A stretch of 64,000 nucleotides of DNA from Simonsiella sp051414845 (GCA_051414845.1 CP183313.1:1550001-1614000), one strand, 5' to 3'; positions 1 through 9,404 are shown, counted from the stretch's first letter. The notes: generated by a model from the letters alone, not told the origin. Numbers and translations: made by a program.

Positions 1-1581
1 TGTGAGCAATAATTTGTCGTCCAACGCGCTGATGGTGTCGCCTAAAACTAAGCCGTGTAAACGGGTACGATTGGTGGTTTGTGAGTCGCTTAATTGATTG
101 CCAAATAAGGCATTACTACTATAAGTTGGCGTGTCGCGGTAAATCGGTTGATAAAGATTAGTCGCAAATGTGTTGCGATAGTCCATCACATATGCATTTT
201 TGCGGTCTTGATAATACGCATTGCCCGCTAAAATCCAATCGTGTTTCAGGCTGAAACCTTATATATTGCCCCTTTGCAAAACCTTATTTAGTTATCTAAA
301 AGAGCAAAATGTAGGGACTGGGTTTATCCCTGTTAAATAATCAAGTCATTGAAATATTTTAATATTGCTGAAATGAAAAGGGCTGGGATGAACCCAACCC
401 CTACAAAATAGTGCGTTTTACAAAGTTTTCAGGCTGCCTGTTTGCAATTGTCCGCGTACACCCATTTCGCCTGTATGCACGATTTCTTTGCGTGTATTGT
501 CAAAGCGGTATTGCATACCGTCGCCGCTCACATTTTTTAATGTCAAATTCGCCAAAGAATTCGTCTCTTTACTTTGACGAATATCATAAGCCGCATAAGC
601 CGTTAATTTGTCAGAACAATCATGTTCAGCACGCACTGCGCCAAATACATCACGTTCATTAGAATATGTCCACGGTTGCGCCCAATTATGATTGCCATCA
701 GGCGCATCGGGTACGGCTTGTATACCAGACAAAGTTACATTGGTTCTGGTTTCATCTAATTGATTGTTTTGGTAGCCAATATCCGCCGAAACGCGCGTAC
801 GTTCGTTGCGCCAATCTAAACCCAAATGTGCCGCCCCCAAACGCGTTTACTCATCATCAATCGGCGTTTTGCCATCGTGATAAGTAGCATTCAAGCGCGC
901 ACCAAATTCTTGGTTTTGCCCAAAACGACGAGCAATATCGGTCGCCAAATACCCGCCTTGTCCTGTGCCATAACCTGCGGTAACTCGTGCAATCCATTCA
1001 AACGGCGCACGTTTAGGCAACAAATTAATGCTGCCACCTGCCGCCACACCGCTCACGCTAGCGCCATTCAAAAACGACGACGCACCACGCAATACTTCCA
1101 CGCGTTCAAATAATTCCGAAGCAATGTATTGACGCGGCATTAAGCCGTACAAACCATTGAATTGCACATCATCTGAAGATGTTGGCAAGCCGCGAATAAT
1201 GTAGCTTTCCTGAAAATTGCCATAACCTCGTGCTACACGCACATTCAGGTCGTTTTGCAACACTTCGCCCACGCTACGCGCTTGTTTATCTTGAATTAAT
1301 TTATTGATATAGGCTATTGTTGCAAAAGGGTTTTCCAAATAGCTACGATTGCCTAACACGCCTGTACGCGCACCTTTTGCAACTTGCCCGCCCGCAAACG
1401 AATCAGGCAGCCCTGTTTTGAAAGCATCGGCACTGGGTACAACGCGAATCGTCGCCAATTCCGTCGCTTTTTCGCTTGCTGGAGGATTGGTAACAGCCGT
1501 TTCTGCGTTTGCCAACAAAGGAAAAGCGGCACTTAACGCCGCGCATAAAAGAGTAGGTTGTGAAACGCGTGAAAAATTCAT
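1..1581 (-). pseudogene. TonB-dependent siderophore receptor, broken and partial
   Basis: This was an outer-membrane receptor for ferric siderophores that takes energy from TonB. The ATG at 1581 follows GGAGAA and opens a signal peptide ending LLANA. The plug domain follows, with TYHDGKTPIDDE near the break. A TAA codon at 847-849 interrupts the frame, and the same frame continues beyond it (TRLGAAHLGLDWRNE). A second lesion is a 183-bp insertion (254-436) that brings a stop at 418-420. Removing it rejoins the frame exactly (TGSLK then HDWILAGNAYYQDRKNAYV). The barrel continues past base 1, so the C-terminus is not seen. The FhuA/FpvA-type class is inferred from overall pattern; the substrate is unknown. 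A Fur-like site lies upstream. The gene is almost certainly non-functional unless the stop is suppressed or is a sequencing error. Confidence 0.85.
254..436. repeat. 183-bp insertion in an uptake sequence
   Basis: The block is flanked by the direct repeat TTTCAGGCTG (244-253 and 427-436), which is half of an uptake sequence. Deleting one repeat plus the block restores both an intact uptake sequence and the receptor reading frame. It starts AAACC and contains CCTTTGCAAAACC, as do several intergenic repeats in this window. Inside it lies an imperfect inverted repeat (310-405) with TGTAGGG and CCCTACA ends. Confidence 0.75.
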
Positions 1582-1628
1582 GTTATTCTCCAACAAATTG
1601 GCGCGGATTATAATTAACTTATTAAACA

Positions 1629-1647
1629 AATAAGAATAATTATTGTC
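1629..1647. promoter_or_regulatory. Fur-box-like site before the siderophore receptor
   Basis: AATAAGAATAATTATTGTC matches the 19-bp Fur consensus GATAATGATAATCATTATC at 14 of 19 positions. It lies about 48 bp upstream of the receptor ATG at 1581, with a TATAAT on the minus strand between them. Iron repression of the receptor is the expected role; the gene downstream is now broken. Confidence 0.55.
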
Positions 1648-1798
1648 AAACTTATTGCAAACAAATCACGTTTTTTGCTTATTGTATTTTTATGTTGAGC
1701 GAATGAGCGCAAAAGCCATTTCATTCGCACCATTCAGGCTGCCTGAAAACATGGATTTGTGGCATAATACGCGCCATTTTAAATTGTGGATGGAAATC

Positions 1799-2416
1799 AT
1801 GAGCGAGGCTTGTCAAGGCAATATTTTTATTGTGTCCGCCGCGTCGGGTACGGGCAAAACGACTTTGGTGTCGCGATTGGTGCAAAATCACGACCACATT
1901 CGCGTTTCTATTTCGCATACCACGCGCGCGCCGCGTGAGGGCGAGCAGCATGGCAAGCATTATTATTTTGTAGATATCGACCAATTTATGCGCTTGGTCG
2001 GCGAAGGCGCGTTTTTGGAACACGCGCAGGTGTTTGGCAATTTTTATGGCACGAGCGTGGCGGGCGTGGAAAATTTGTGCCGCGAAGGTTTTGATGTGAT
2101 TTTGGAAATTGATGTGCAGGGTGCGCAACAAGTTCGCCAAGCCTTGCCCAATGCGATTAGCGTGTTTATTTTGCCGCCGTCTTTGACGGAGTTGGAACAG
2201 CGTTTGCGTACGCGCCAAACCGATAACGATGAAGTGATTGCGCGTCGTTTGGCAGAGGCGGAAGAGGAAATTCGCAATGCTTTTGCGTTTGATTATGTGG
2301 TGATTAACCGCGATTTGATTGAGGCGGAAAGTCAGTTGTTGCACATTATTTTGGCACAGCGCAACAATCAGCGTAATCAAACAAAAGCGATTGAAAAAGT
2401 GTTGCAAAATCCGTAA
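1799..2416 (+). CDS. gmk: guanylate kinase
   Basis: Phosphorylates GMP to GDP with ATP in the cytoplasm, feeding GTP, dGTP and (p)ppGpp pools. The P-loop ASGTGKTT sits at residues 15-22, followed by the GMP-binding region (SHTTRAPREGE, then HYYFVD) and the family segment EIDVQGAQQV. The length of 205 aa is normal. The frame is open from 1643, but homology begins at MSEACQG; the ATG at 1799 is chosen, with another ATG at 1790. It is followed by rpoZ and a spoT-type gene, an order shared with many proteobacteria that links guanine nucleotide supply to the stringent response. Confidence 0.95.
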   Translation: MSEACQGNIFIVSAASGTGKTTLVSRLVQNHDHIRVSISHTTRAPREGEQHGKHYYFVDIDQFMRLVGEGAFLEHAQVFGNFYGTSVAGVENLCREGFDVILEIDVQGAQQVRQALPNAISVFILPPSLTELEQRLRTRQTDNDEVIARRLAEAEEEIRNAFAFDYVVINRDLIEAESQLLHIILAQRNNQRNQTKAIEKVLQNP

Positions 2417-2430
2417 AATAGCTGCTGATT

Positions 2431-2537
2431 ATTTCAGGCAGCCTGAAAAGTGTGAATAAGTTTTCAGGCTGCCTATTTCTATTTTGTTTTGATTTTCAGG
2501 CTACCTGAAACATTTTATCTTTTCAGGCAGCCTGAAA
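2431..2537. terminator. uptake-sequence pairs after gmk
   Basis: Four uptake-sequence-like palindromes lie between gmk and rpoZ: TTTCAGGCAGCCTGAAA near 2433, an opposed copy near 2463, a variant with CTACC near 2500, and a further copy near 2521. Opposed copies can fold into stem-loops and probably act as terminators or attenuators, as paired uptake sequences do in Neisseria. No strong T-run follows, so termination may be partial. Confidence 0.5.
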
Positions 2538-2562
2538 AACGATTAATTTTAAAGGTTTTAAT

Positions 2563-2769
2563 ATGGCTCGTATTACTGTTGAAGATTGCATTACGCAAAT
2601 TCCTAATCATTTTGACTTAACTTTGGCAGCAGCACGTCGTGCGCGTCAATTAGAAAATGGCACTGCGCCGTTGGTGGACGATGTACGCCACAATAAAGCG
2701 ACCGTTACTGCCTTGCGCGAAATTGCGGCGGGTCAAGTTGGCGTGGAAATTTTGAATAAAAACAAATAA
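2563..2769 (+). CDS. rpoZ: RNA polymerase omega subunit
   Basis: Small subunit that helps assemble and stabilise RNA polymerase and forms part of a (p)ppGpp site in proteobacteria. The 68-aa product starts MARITVEDC and contains RFDL-like NHFDLTLAAARRARQLE and NKATVTALREIAAG, the conserved omega core. Only 15 bases separate it from the downstream (p)ppGpp synthetase gene, so the two are probably co-transcribed. Confidence 0.95.
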   Translation: MARITVEDCITQIPNHFDLTLAAARRARQLENGTAPLVDDVRHNKATVTALREIAAGQVGVEILNKNK

Positions 2770-2784
2770 GCGTGAGATAAGCCT

Positions 2785-4959
2785 ATGCCTGTTATCCCTG
2801 CTGCTACTGCGCCTTATGATGTGTTAACCGCAGATGTGCGCGAAAAATTGTTCCGTGAAGCCTCGCGTTATTTGAAAGACGATGATTTGGCTTTGCTGGA
2901 AAAAGCGTGTGCCTACGCTTTTCATGCACACGACGGTCAAACGCGCAAGAGTGGCGAGCCTTATATCACGCATCCGATTGCGGTAACGTGGGAATTGGCG
3001 AAATGGCGCATGGATATTCAGGCTTTGTGCGCGGGTTTGATGCACGATGTTTTGGAAGACACAGCAATCACCAAGCCCGAAATGGCGGCAGAATTTGGCG
3101 ACACGATTACCGAAATGGTGGACGGTTTGTCCAAATTGGAAAATTTGAAATACGACAACAAGGCAGAGCAACAAGCTGAGAGTTTTCGCAAATTGATTTT
3201 GGCGATGACCAAAGACGTGCGCGTCATCATCGTTAAATTATCCGACCGTTTGCACAATATGCGCACTTTAGGCGCGAAAAGCCCTGACAGTCGCCGCCGC
3301 ATTGCTACGGAAACGCTGGAAGTGTACGCGCCGATTGCCAACCGTCTGGGCTTGAACCACGTTTATCGCGAGCTGCAAGATTTGTCGTTTTACGCCATGC
3401 ACCCCGTGCGTTTTGGCGTGTTGCAAAAAGCGATGACCGAGTTCAAGAAAAAACGCCACGACGTGATTGGGCGCGTGTTGCGCGAGATGAGCATGAAACT
3501 CGTCGGCGAAAACATTGAAGCGCAAATCATCGGGCGCGAGAAAAATCTCTACAATATTCACCAAAAAATGGTGTCCAAAAACGTCAAATTTGAAGAAGTT
3601 TTGGACATTTACGGCTTTCGCGTCATCGTCAATTCCGTGTCTAATTGCTATGTTACATTGGGCGTGTTGCACAGTTTATACCAGCCCAAGCCCGGCAAAA
3701 TCAAAGACTACATCGCCATTCCCAAATCCAACGGCTACCGCAGTTTGCACACCACTTTAACAGGCCCATACGGCTTGCCATTAGAAGTACAAATCCGCAC
3801 ACGCGAAATGCACCAAATCGCCGAACGCGGCATCGCCAGCCATTGGAACGAATACCAAAGCGATCAAAAAACGCCCAACGAAAACGAAAAACGCACCAAT
3901 CAATGGCTACAAAATATCCTTGATTTACAAGCACGTAGCGAAAACGCGATTGAGTTTTTGGAACACGTTAAAGTAGATTTGTATCCCAACGAGACCTATG
4001 TGTTCACGCCCAAAGGCAAAATCATCACGCTGCCACGCGGTGCAACGCCGATTGATTTCGCCTATTTTGTCCACACCGACATTGGCAACAAAACCATCGG
4101 CGTGCGTGTTAATAAAGTTGCTGCGCCTTTGCGTACGCAACTCAAAACAGGCGATACGGTAGAAATCATCACTTCGCCACACGCCAAACCCAATCCCGCG
4201 TGGCTCAACTTTGCCGTATCCAGTCGCGCCCGCAGCGCGATTCGCAACTACATCAAAAGCACCAGCCGCGAAGACGCGATTCAGCTTGGTTCTGGCTTAT
4301 TGGCACGCGCCCTCAGCAGTTTGCTACCGCGCGAAGTTGCCGAAAGCAATGATTTAAAAGAAAATTATCTCAACCACTTAGAACGAACAGGTCAAAGCTG
4401 GGAAGACATGCTGTACAAAGTCGGCATGGGAATTACGCTGCCCGTTGCCGTCGCCATGGACATCGCCGAAGTCGCAGGCAAACAATTTGGCGGCGAAGTA
4501 AAACTCAGCCCGATTCAAGTGACAGGCAACGAAACCGCACGTGTTCACTTAGGTAAATGCTGTATGCCGCTACCTGGCGACAGCATTCGAGCCATTATGG
4601 TAAAAGACCAAGGTCTGATTATTCACCGTGATAATTGCTCTGTACTCCTCAAAACCGAACACGAGCAGCAATTGGATGCGGACTGGGCTGCCTTGCCACA
4701 CGAAAGTAAAAAATTGCACGATACTGCTGTTATCGTGTCTTCTGTTGATAAGCATGCCCTACTCGCAGCCATGACCAGTGCGATTTCCGCAGCAGACGGT
4801 AATATTTCGGCAGTGGACACCTTATCCAAATCTCAAGCAGGGACAGAGGGGTTTATTGAATTCAAATTCAGTCTCAACGTCCACGATTTAGGGCAACTGA
4901 ATCAAATCATCACGCAATTGCATAAAATTCCACAGGTAAGGAAAGTGGTGCGTGTTTAA
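2785..4959 (+). CDS. spoT: bifunctional (p)ppGpp synthetase/hydrolase (SpoT/Rel type)
   Basis: Makes and degrades the stringent-response alarmone (p)ppGpp. The HD hydrolase domain is intact (H63; H87-D88 in GLMHDVLEDT), so hydrolysis should be active. The synthetase domain follows around residues 240-350 with DYIAIPKSNGYRSLHTT and LEVQIRT. A TGS domain lies near 405-465, then a helical region with conserved cysteines (GKCCMPLPGD), and a C-terminal ACT domain ends at 724. The length fits SpoT/RelA-SpoT homologues. No second relA-like gene is in this window. It is transcribed with rpoZ and followed by a terminator shared with the convergent ABC transporter gene. Confidence 0.95.
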   Translation: MPVIPAATAPYDVLTADVREKLFREASRYLKDDDLALLEKACAYAFHAHDGQTRKSGEPYITHPIAVTWELAKWRMDIQALCAGLMHDVLEDTAITKPEMAAEFGDTITEMVDGLSKLENLKYDNKAEQQAESFRKLILAMTKDVRVIIVKLSDRLHNMRTLGAKSPDSRRRIATETLEVYAPIANRLGLNHVYRELQDLSFYAMHPVRFGVLQKAMTEFKKKRHDVIGRVLREMSMKLVGENIEAQIIGREKNLYNIHQKMVSKNVKFEEVLDIYGFRVIVNSVSNCYVTLGVLHSLYQPKPGKIKDYIAIPKSNGYRSLHTTLTGPYGLPLEVQIRTREMHQIAERGIASHWNEYQSDQKTPNENEKRTNQWLQNILDLQARSENAIEFLEHVKVDLYPNETYVFTPKGKIITLPRGATPIDFAYFVHTDIGNKTIGVRVNKVAAPLRTQLKTGDTVEIITSPHAKPNPAWLNFAVSSRARSAIRNYIKSTSREDAIQLGSGLLARALSSLLPREVAESNDLKENYLNHLERTGQSWEDMLYKVGMGITLPVAVAMDIAEVAGKQFGGEVKLSPIQVTGNETARVHLGKCCMPLPGDSIRAIMVKDQGLIIHRDNCSVLLKTEHEQQLDADWAALPHESKKLHDTAVIVSSVDKHALLAAMTSAISAADGNISAVDTLSKSQAGTEGFIEFKFSLNVHDLGQLNQIITQLHKIPQVRKVVRV

Positions 4960-4977
4960 TTGTGAAATATCAATCAT

Positions 4978-5030
4978 GACAAAAGGCTACCCTGAAAACT
5001 TATTCACAGTTTCCAAGCAGCCTTTTATTT
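4978..5030. terminator. bidirectional terminator between spoT and the ABC gene
   Basis: AAAAGGCTACCCTGAAAACT and the opposed AGTTTCCAAGCAGCCTTTT form an imperfect stem built from degenerate uptake sequences, with a T-run after it. It lies between two convergent genes and should serve both. Confidence 0.6.
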
Positions 5031-5035
5031 AATTA

Positions 5036-6892
5036 TCAATGCTCCACATTTTCAGGCAAAAAACCACCCGACTGATGCGCCCACAAGTTCGCGTACAGCC
5101 CACCTTTTTCTAGCAACTGCGCGTGCGTGCCTTCTTCCACGATTTTACCTTTGTCCAACACAATCAATCTGTCCATCGCAGCAATCGTGGACAACCTGTG
5201 GGCAATCGCAATCACCGTTTTGCCGTCCATCATCTTATCCAAGCTCTCTTGGATTGCCGCCTCTACTTCACTATCCAACGCGCTGGTGGCTTCGTCTAAT
5301 AACAAAATTGGCGCATCTTTTAACATCACCCGTGCAATGGCGATGCGTTGGCGTTGTCCACCTGATAATTTCACGCCGCGTTCGCCCACATGCGCATCAT
5401 AGCCCGTGCGCCCTTTTGCGTCCGATAATTGCGGAATGAAATCCACTGCTTCCGCTTTTTGGGCTGCCTGAAACATCTCTTCATCGGTCGCATTCGGACG
5501 ACCGTAAACAATATTATCGCGCACAGAGCGGTGCAACAAACTGGTGTCCTGCGTTACCAAACCAATTTGCGCGCGCAGGCTTTCCTGCGTGATGTCGTTC
5601 ACATCTTGCCCATCAATTTTAATCGTACCGCTTTGCGGTTCATAAAAACGCAACAGCAAATTGACCAGCGTTGATTTGCCCGCACCGCTGCGACCAATCA
5701 AGCCAACCTTTTCGCCTGCCTTAATATTCAAATTAAAACCATTGAGCAGCGGTTTGCCGCTTTCATATGAAAAATCAATGTGTTCAAACGCGATTTCGCC
5801 TTTTTCCACTTTAAGCGGCAAGGCGGCAGGTTTGTCTATAATCGTATGCGGTTTGGACAAGGTCGTCATGCCATCGGTAACTGTGCCGATGTTTTCAAAT
5901 AACATCGCGCTTTCCCACATAATGTATTGCGATAAACCATTGATTCGTAAAGCCATGGTAATTGCCACCGCTACCGCACCAGCCGTTACGCTGCCTGAAT
6001 ACCACAGCCAAATACCGACCACCGCCGTACTCAAAGTCAAAAAGGCATTGACCGCAAATGTGCAAGAATCCAGCAGCGTCGCCAAGCGCATTTGTGCGTG
6101 TACCGTTACCATAAATTCCTGCATGGATTCTTTGGCATAACGCGCTTCGCGTGCGCCGTGCGAAAACAGTTTCACGGTCGTAATATTGGAATACGCGTCG
6201 GTAATGCGCCCCGTCATCAAGCTACGCGCGTCGGCTTGGCGTTGCGCCGTTTTCGCCAATTTCGGAATCAATATTTTCATGGTCAAGCCAAACAGCGCAA
6301 TCCACATGATAAATGGCAACAACAACCAACCATCTAAACTCGCCAAAATCACGCCCGTCGTCAGAAAATAGACCGCCACATACACCACCATGCCGACAAT
6401 CGTGGTCACCACTTCGCGCACAGCAAGCGCGGTTTGCATCACTTTTGCCGACACGCGCCCCGCAAATTCATCTTGATAAAAGCCCAGCGACTGCGCCAAC
6501 ATCAAACGGTGAAAATTCCAGCGCAAACGCATAGGAAACACACCCTGCAAAGTCTGCAAACGCACCAGCGAATTGGTAAAACGCCACGCCACCGAAAACA
6601 GCAACACAAACATCATGCCAATCAACGCACCGCCATGCTCCGCCCACAGCGTTTGCGGCGTGAGTTTGCCGAGCCAATCCACGATATTGCCCATAAATTG
6701 AAACAACACCGCTTCCAAAATGCCATTGCCTGCCGAGCCAATCGCCAGCAACAAAATCCAGCCACGCATACCCTGCACACTAGACCAAATAAATGGCAAC
6801 AAGCCCTTATTGGGCGTAACAGGTTGGTCGTCTGGATAAGGATCAATGCGTGATTCGAACCAGTTAAAGATTTGATTAAGTTTGTTTTGCAT
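5036..6892 (-). CDS. ABC exporter, fused membrane and ATPase domains
   Basis: A half-size type I ABC exporter of 618 aa that would work as a dimer in the inner membrane. The N-terminal 330 residues hold about six membrane helices. The ATPase domain has Walker A GRSGAGKST (about residue 405), a Q-loop (VTQDTSLLH), signature LSGGQRQR, Walker B ILLLDEATSALD and the switch His in AIAHRLST. The substrate cannot be told from sequence; MsbA-like lipid flippases and drug exporters share this layout. The gene stands alone and is transcribed towards spoT. It starts at ATG 6892. Confidence 0.85.
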   Translation of the reverse strand: MQNKLNQIFNWFESRIDPYPDDQPVTPNKGLLPFIWSSVQGMRGWILLLAIGSAGNGILEAVLFQFMGNIVDWLGKLTPQTLWAEHGGALIGMMFVLLFSVAWRFTNSLVRLQTLQGVFPMRLRWNFHRLMLAQSLGFYQDEFAGRVSAKVMQTALAVREVVTTIVGMVVYVAVYFLTTGVILASLDGWLLLPFIMWIALFGLTMKILIPKLAKTAQRQADARSLMTGRITDAYSNITTVKLFSHGAREARYAKESMQEFMVTVHAQMRLATLLDSCTFAVNAFLTLSTAVVGIWLWYSGSVTAGAVAVAITMALRINGLSQYIMWESAMLFENIGTVTDGMTTLSKPHTIIDKPAALPLKVEKGEIAFEHIDFSYESGKPLLNGFNLNIKAGEKVGLIGRSGAGKSTLVNLLLRFYEPQSGTIKIDGQDVNDITQESLRAQIGLVTQDTSLLHRSVRDNIVYGRPNATDEEMFQAAQKAEAVDFIPQLSDAKGRTGYDAHVGERGVKLSGGQRQRIAIARVMLKDAPILLLDEATSALDSEVEAAIQESLDKMMDGKTVIAIAHRLSTIAAMDRLIVLDKGKIVEEGTHAQLLEKGGLYANLWAHQSGGFLPENVEH

Positions 6893-6907
6893 GATTTTTT
6901 ATAAGAG

Positions 6908-6946
6908 TTTTCAGGCAGCCTGAAATGATTTCAGGCTGCCTGAAAA
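6908..6946. terminator. uptake-sequence pair after the flavin reductase
   Basis: Two complete palindromes, TTTCAGGCAGCCTGAAA and the opposed TTTCAGGCTGCCTGAAA, are separated by about 4 bases and can form a long stem. They lie downstream of the minus-strand flavin reductase gene and upstream of the ABC gene start. Confidence 0.5.
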
Positions 6947-7151
6947 GGTAAAATTAAGATAGGGCGAATTTTAAAGCAAAAGCTGTTTACATGATAGCTA
7001 GTTGCCTGAAAAACTGTGTTACATAGCGTGAAATACAGGGTAAACTCTACCCATCTTTTCTAAAAAATTGATTTAAAAACAATCAGATTAATGAAAAAGT
7101 CCATCCTACATTGCGCTCAATAAACGTTTTTTTGTTAGGCAGCCTGAAAAT

Positions 7152-7643
7152 TTATGCACCCACGCTCCCAAATTCGCGCCGAAAATAGACCAATGCCTTA
7201 TCCAAGCTGCCTGAAACGCGAATTTCGTCTAGTTCTACAAAAAACACATGGTGCGTGCCGATTTCTTGGTGTTCGCACACTTTGCCGTGCAAATGCGCCA
7301 GTGCGCCTTCTACTTGCAACTGCCCCATGTTGCCGCGATGCCAAATGTGTTGCTCAAAGCGCTCGGCGGGCGTAAGTTTGGTCATACCTGCAAAATGTTC
7401 GGCGATATCTTGTTGATTTTCTGATAAAACATTGATGCACAGCGCGGTATTTGTCAGCAAAGGTTCGCAAATCGCCGCCAATTTATTGACGCATATCAAC
7501 ACCGTCGGCGGCGAATCGGTCACCGCGGTTACCGCCGTCATCGTAATGCCAAACCGCCCTGCTTTTCCATCCGTCGTGATAACGTGCACGCCAGCGGCGC
7601 AGTAAGACATGGCTTCGCGAAAATCGTGGGAATCGGGTTTCAT
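7152..7643 (-). CDS. flavin reductase domain protein (HpaC/RutF-like)
   Basis: A 163-aa FMN-binding split-barrel protein that probably reduces flavin with NAD(P)H. Recognisable stretches are AAGVHVITTDGKAGRFGIT, ALCINVLSENQQ and GTHHVFFVELDEI, which match the reductase partners of two-component monooxygenases such as HpaC. No monooxygenase gene is next to it, so its partner and substrate are unknown. The ATG at 7643 is preferred over a TTG 18 bases upstream, because homology begins near DFREAMSYCA. Confidence 0.75.
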   Translation of the reverse strand: MKPDSHDFREAMSYCAAGVHVITTDGKAGRFGITMTAVTAVTDSPPTVLICVNKLAAICEPLLTNTALCINVLSENQQDIAEHFAGMTKLTPAERFEQHIWHRGNMGQLQVEGALAHLHGKVCEHQEIGTHHVFFVELDEIRVSGSLDKALVYFRREFGSVGA

Positions 7644-7761
7644 GGCATTGTTTGCAATCAAAAAAGCGCGAGTTTAACCGATTTCAGGCTGCCTGAAAAA
7701 CCTTTATGCGTTTTGGCTAGACTTGTTTACAATACGCACCATTTGATTTTAGAGAACCATT

Positions 7762-8352
7762 ATGCCTATGCCGCTCCCCATCGTTTTAGCGTCCACATCC
7801 GTTTTCAGGCAGCAACAGTTGCGCACTTTGGGCGTGAATTTTATCGCCGCCAAACCCATGTTTGACGAAACGCCTTTGCCTCACGAAACTGCGCCTGAAA
7901 CTGCATTGCGCTTGGCGATTGGCAAAGCACAATCGTTGGCAACTGCCTATCCCGAGCATTTAATCATCGGTGCAGACCAAGTCGCATGGTGCAAGGGCGA
8001 ACAATTAGGCAAACCCATGAGCGCAGACAAAGCCGCCGCCATGTTGTGCCAATTATCGGGGCAACGCATTGAGTTTTTCAGCGCAGTATGCGTATTGAAC
8101 ACAGTTTCAGGCAGCCTGAAACAACATGTCGACAAAACCATCGTCCATATGCGCACCTTATCCGACGTACAAATCCAAAACTATCTCGCGCGCGAACCCG
8201 ACGCAATTTATTGCGCAGGAGCCGCCAAAAGTGAAGGCTTGGGCGCGGCATTGTTGCAAAGAATTGACAGCCAAGACCCGAATGCTTTGATTGGTTTACC
8301 GATTTTTTGGTTGGTAACGAGTTTGCAAGAATTTGGGATAGAGGTGGTTTGA
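7762..8352 (+). CDS. yceF: Maf-family nucleotide pyrophosphatase, YceF type
   Basis: Hydrolyses non-canonical nucleoside triphosphates. The YceF subgroup prefers 7-methyl-GTP, according to work on the E. coli protein. The 196-aa product has the Maf N-terminus PIVLASTSVFRQQQL, the catalytic region HLIIGADQV with its aspartate, GKPMSADKA, and CAGAAKSEGLGAALLQ. An uptake sequence is translated in frame as SGSLK (codons near 8104), and another gives VFRQQQ at the N-terminus. The cell role is likely house-cleaning of modified nucleotides. Confidence 0.9.
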   Translation: MPMPLPIVLASTSVFRQQQLRTLGVNFIAAKPMFDETPLPHETAPETALRLAIGKAQSLATAYPEHLIIGADQVAWCKGEQLGKPMSADKAAAMLCQLSGQRIEFFSAVCVLNTVSGSLKQHVDKTIVHMRTLSDVQIQNYLAREPDAIYCAGAAKSEGLGAALLQRIDSQDPNALIGLPIFWLVTSLQEFGIEVV

Positions 8353-8424
8353 ATGCAATTGACCTATTGCCAGCTAACACAGTTCACTAAAAAACGTTTC
8401 AGGCTGCCTGAAAACATAGTTAGT

Positions 8425-8532
8425 TATAGTTGCAGCAGTGAACGTGCAGTATAAGGCGACAATAGCCATCGTGTACGAGTAGTGCATAAGAGAGCTGGTA
8501 ACGCTGTACTGATTTAAATTGAATTCACTATA
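8425..8532. repeat. Correia-like mini-element, copy 1
   Basis: This 108-bp element has a well-kept right end (GTACTGATTTAAATTGAATTCACTATA, here read in part) and a weaker left end starting TATAGT. The interior includes ATAAGGCGACAATAG, also seen in the copy at 41882. The end layout matches neisserial Correia elements, which have TATAGTGGATTAA-type termini. The interior is shorter than the usual 100-150 bp forms. Confidence 0.65.
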
Positions 8533-8546
8533 CGGCTCCATCCACC

Positions 8547-8618
8547 TTTCAGGCAGCCATGCAGAGCTTAACGGACATCGGTTAGCAAAATCAAAGATTC
8601 AAACCGATGGCAGCCTGA
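8547..8618. repeat. hairpin repeat with uptake-sequence ends, copy 1
   Basis: TTTCAGGCAGCC at the left and GGCAGCCTGAAA at the right enclose a second inverted pair, ACATCGGTT and AACCGATGG. A similar unit lies at 61976-62045, so this is a small repeat family rather than a chance fold. Confidence 0.6.
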
Positions 8619-8669
8619 AACGAAGTTATGCTTTAGCAAAATCCATTAACATTAAAAAGAAAACACCAA

Positions 8670-9377
8670 ATGCCCACACTCTATCTCATTCCCACACCAT
8701 TAGGCGCGCCCGACACGCCATGTTTACTGCCACACGAACAAACTCAAATCGTGCACATCACCGATTTTGTCGTAGAAGCCGAAAAAACGGCGCGCGCGCA
8801 TTTGAAACATTTAGGCGTACAAACGCCGATTCGTGAACTTAACTTGCAAACGCTAAACGAACACACACCCAAAGCCAACATCGCTGCCTTGTTGCAACCC
8901 TTGCGCAACGGACGCGATTTGGGTTTGGTCAGCGAAGCAGGTTGTCCTGCCGTTGCCGACCCTGGTGCGGATTTGGTGGCGTTGGCACACCAAGAAGGCT
9001 TTGAAATCAGGCCATTGATTGGACCTTCTAGCATTTTGTTGGCACTAATGGCTTCAGGCGCAAACGGGCAAAGTTTTGCGTTTAAAGGCTACATCGCCGC
9101 GGAAAAATCCGAGCGTGCAGGCAGCCTGAAAGACTTGGAAACGCGTTCACGCCAAGCGAATGAAACACAAATTTTCATTGAAACGCCGTATCGCAACGAC
9201 GCTTTATTAGCCGATGCGATTGCCACTTTGCACCCCGAAACGCGTTTGTGCGTCGCCTGCGATTTAACGCTGCCTACTCAATGGATTAAAAGCCAACGCA
9301 TTGCTGATTGGCGCAAAATGAGTGAGTTGCCCAGCTTGAAAAAACGCCCCGCATTGTTTGTGCTGTATGCAGGATAA
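8670..9377 (+). CDS. RsmI-like SAM-dependent methyltransferase (short form)
   Basis: Belongs to the tetrapyrrole-methylase superfamily. The segments LYLIPTPLGAP, LGLVSEAGCPAVADPGADLV and IGPSSILLALMASGANGQSF match the cofactor-binding core of RsmI, the 16S rRNA C1402 2'-O-methylase. At 235 aa it is about 50 residues shorter than RsmI and lacks the RsmI C-terminal region, so it is probably the separate short family often found beside maf-type genes. Substrate unknown. An in-frame uptake sequence gives GSLK near 9121. Confidence 0.75.
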   Translation: MPTLYLIPTPLGAPDTPCLLPHEQTQIVHITDFVVEAEKTARAHLKHLGVQTPIRELNLQTLNEHTPKANIAALLQPLRNGRDLGLVSEAGCPAVADPGADLVALAHQEGFEIRPLIGPSSILLALMASGANGQSFAFKGYIAAEKSERAGSLKDLETRSRQANETQIFIETPYRNDALLADAIATLHPETRLCVACDLTLPTQWIKSQRIADWRKMSELPSLKKRPALFVLYAG

Positions 9378-9404
9378 GTAAATCGTTTAAAATAAAGCAC
9401 AATT

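Larger units (their letters stand above)
8353..8669. other. intergenic gap with two repeat elements
   Basis: The 317 bases hold an uptake sequence (about 8398-8414), a Correia-like element (8425-8532) and a hairpin repeat with uptake-sequence ends (8547-8618). I see no gene. The 3' part runs into the start of the RsmI-like gene without an obvious strong promoter. Confidence 0.6.

Noticed and set aside
2044..2277. Minus-strand open frames inside gmk and other genes
   Set aside because: They are shadows of strongly conserved genes in another frame, with low-complexity translations.
5036..6892. ABC exporter considered as part of a bacteriocin or secretion system
   Set aside because: No peptidase domain, no precursor peptide and no outer-membrane partner gene are nearby.
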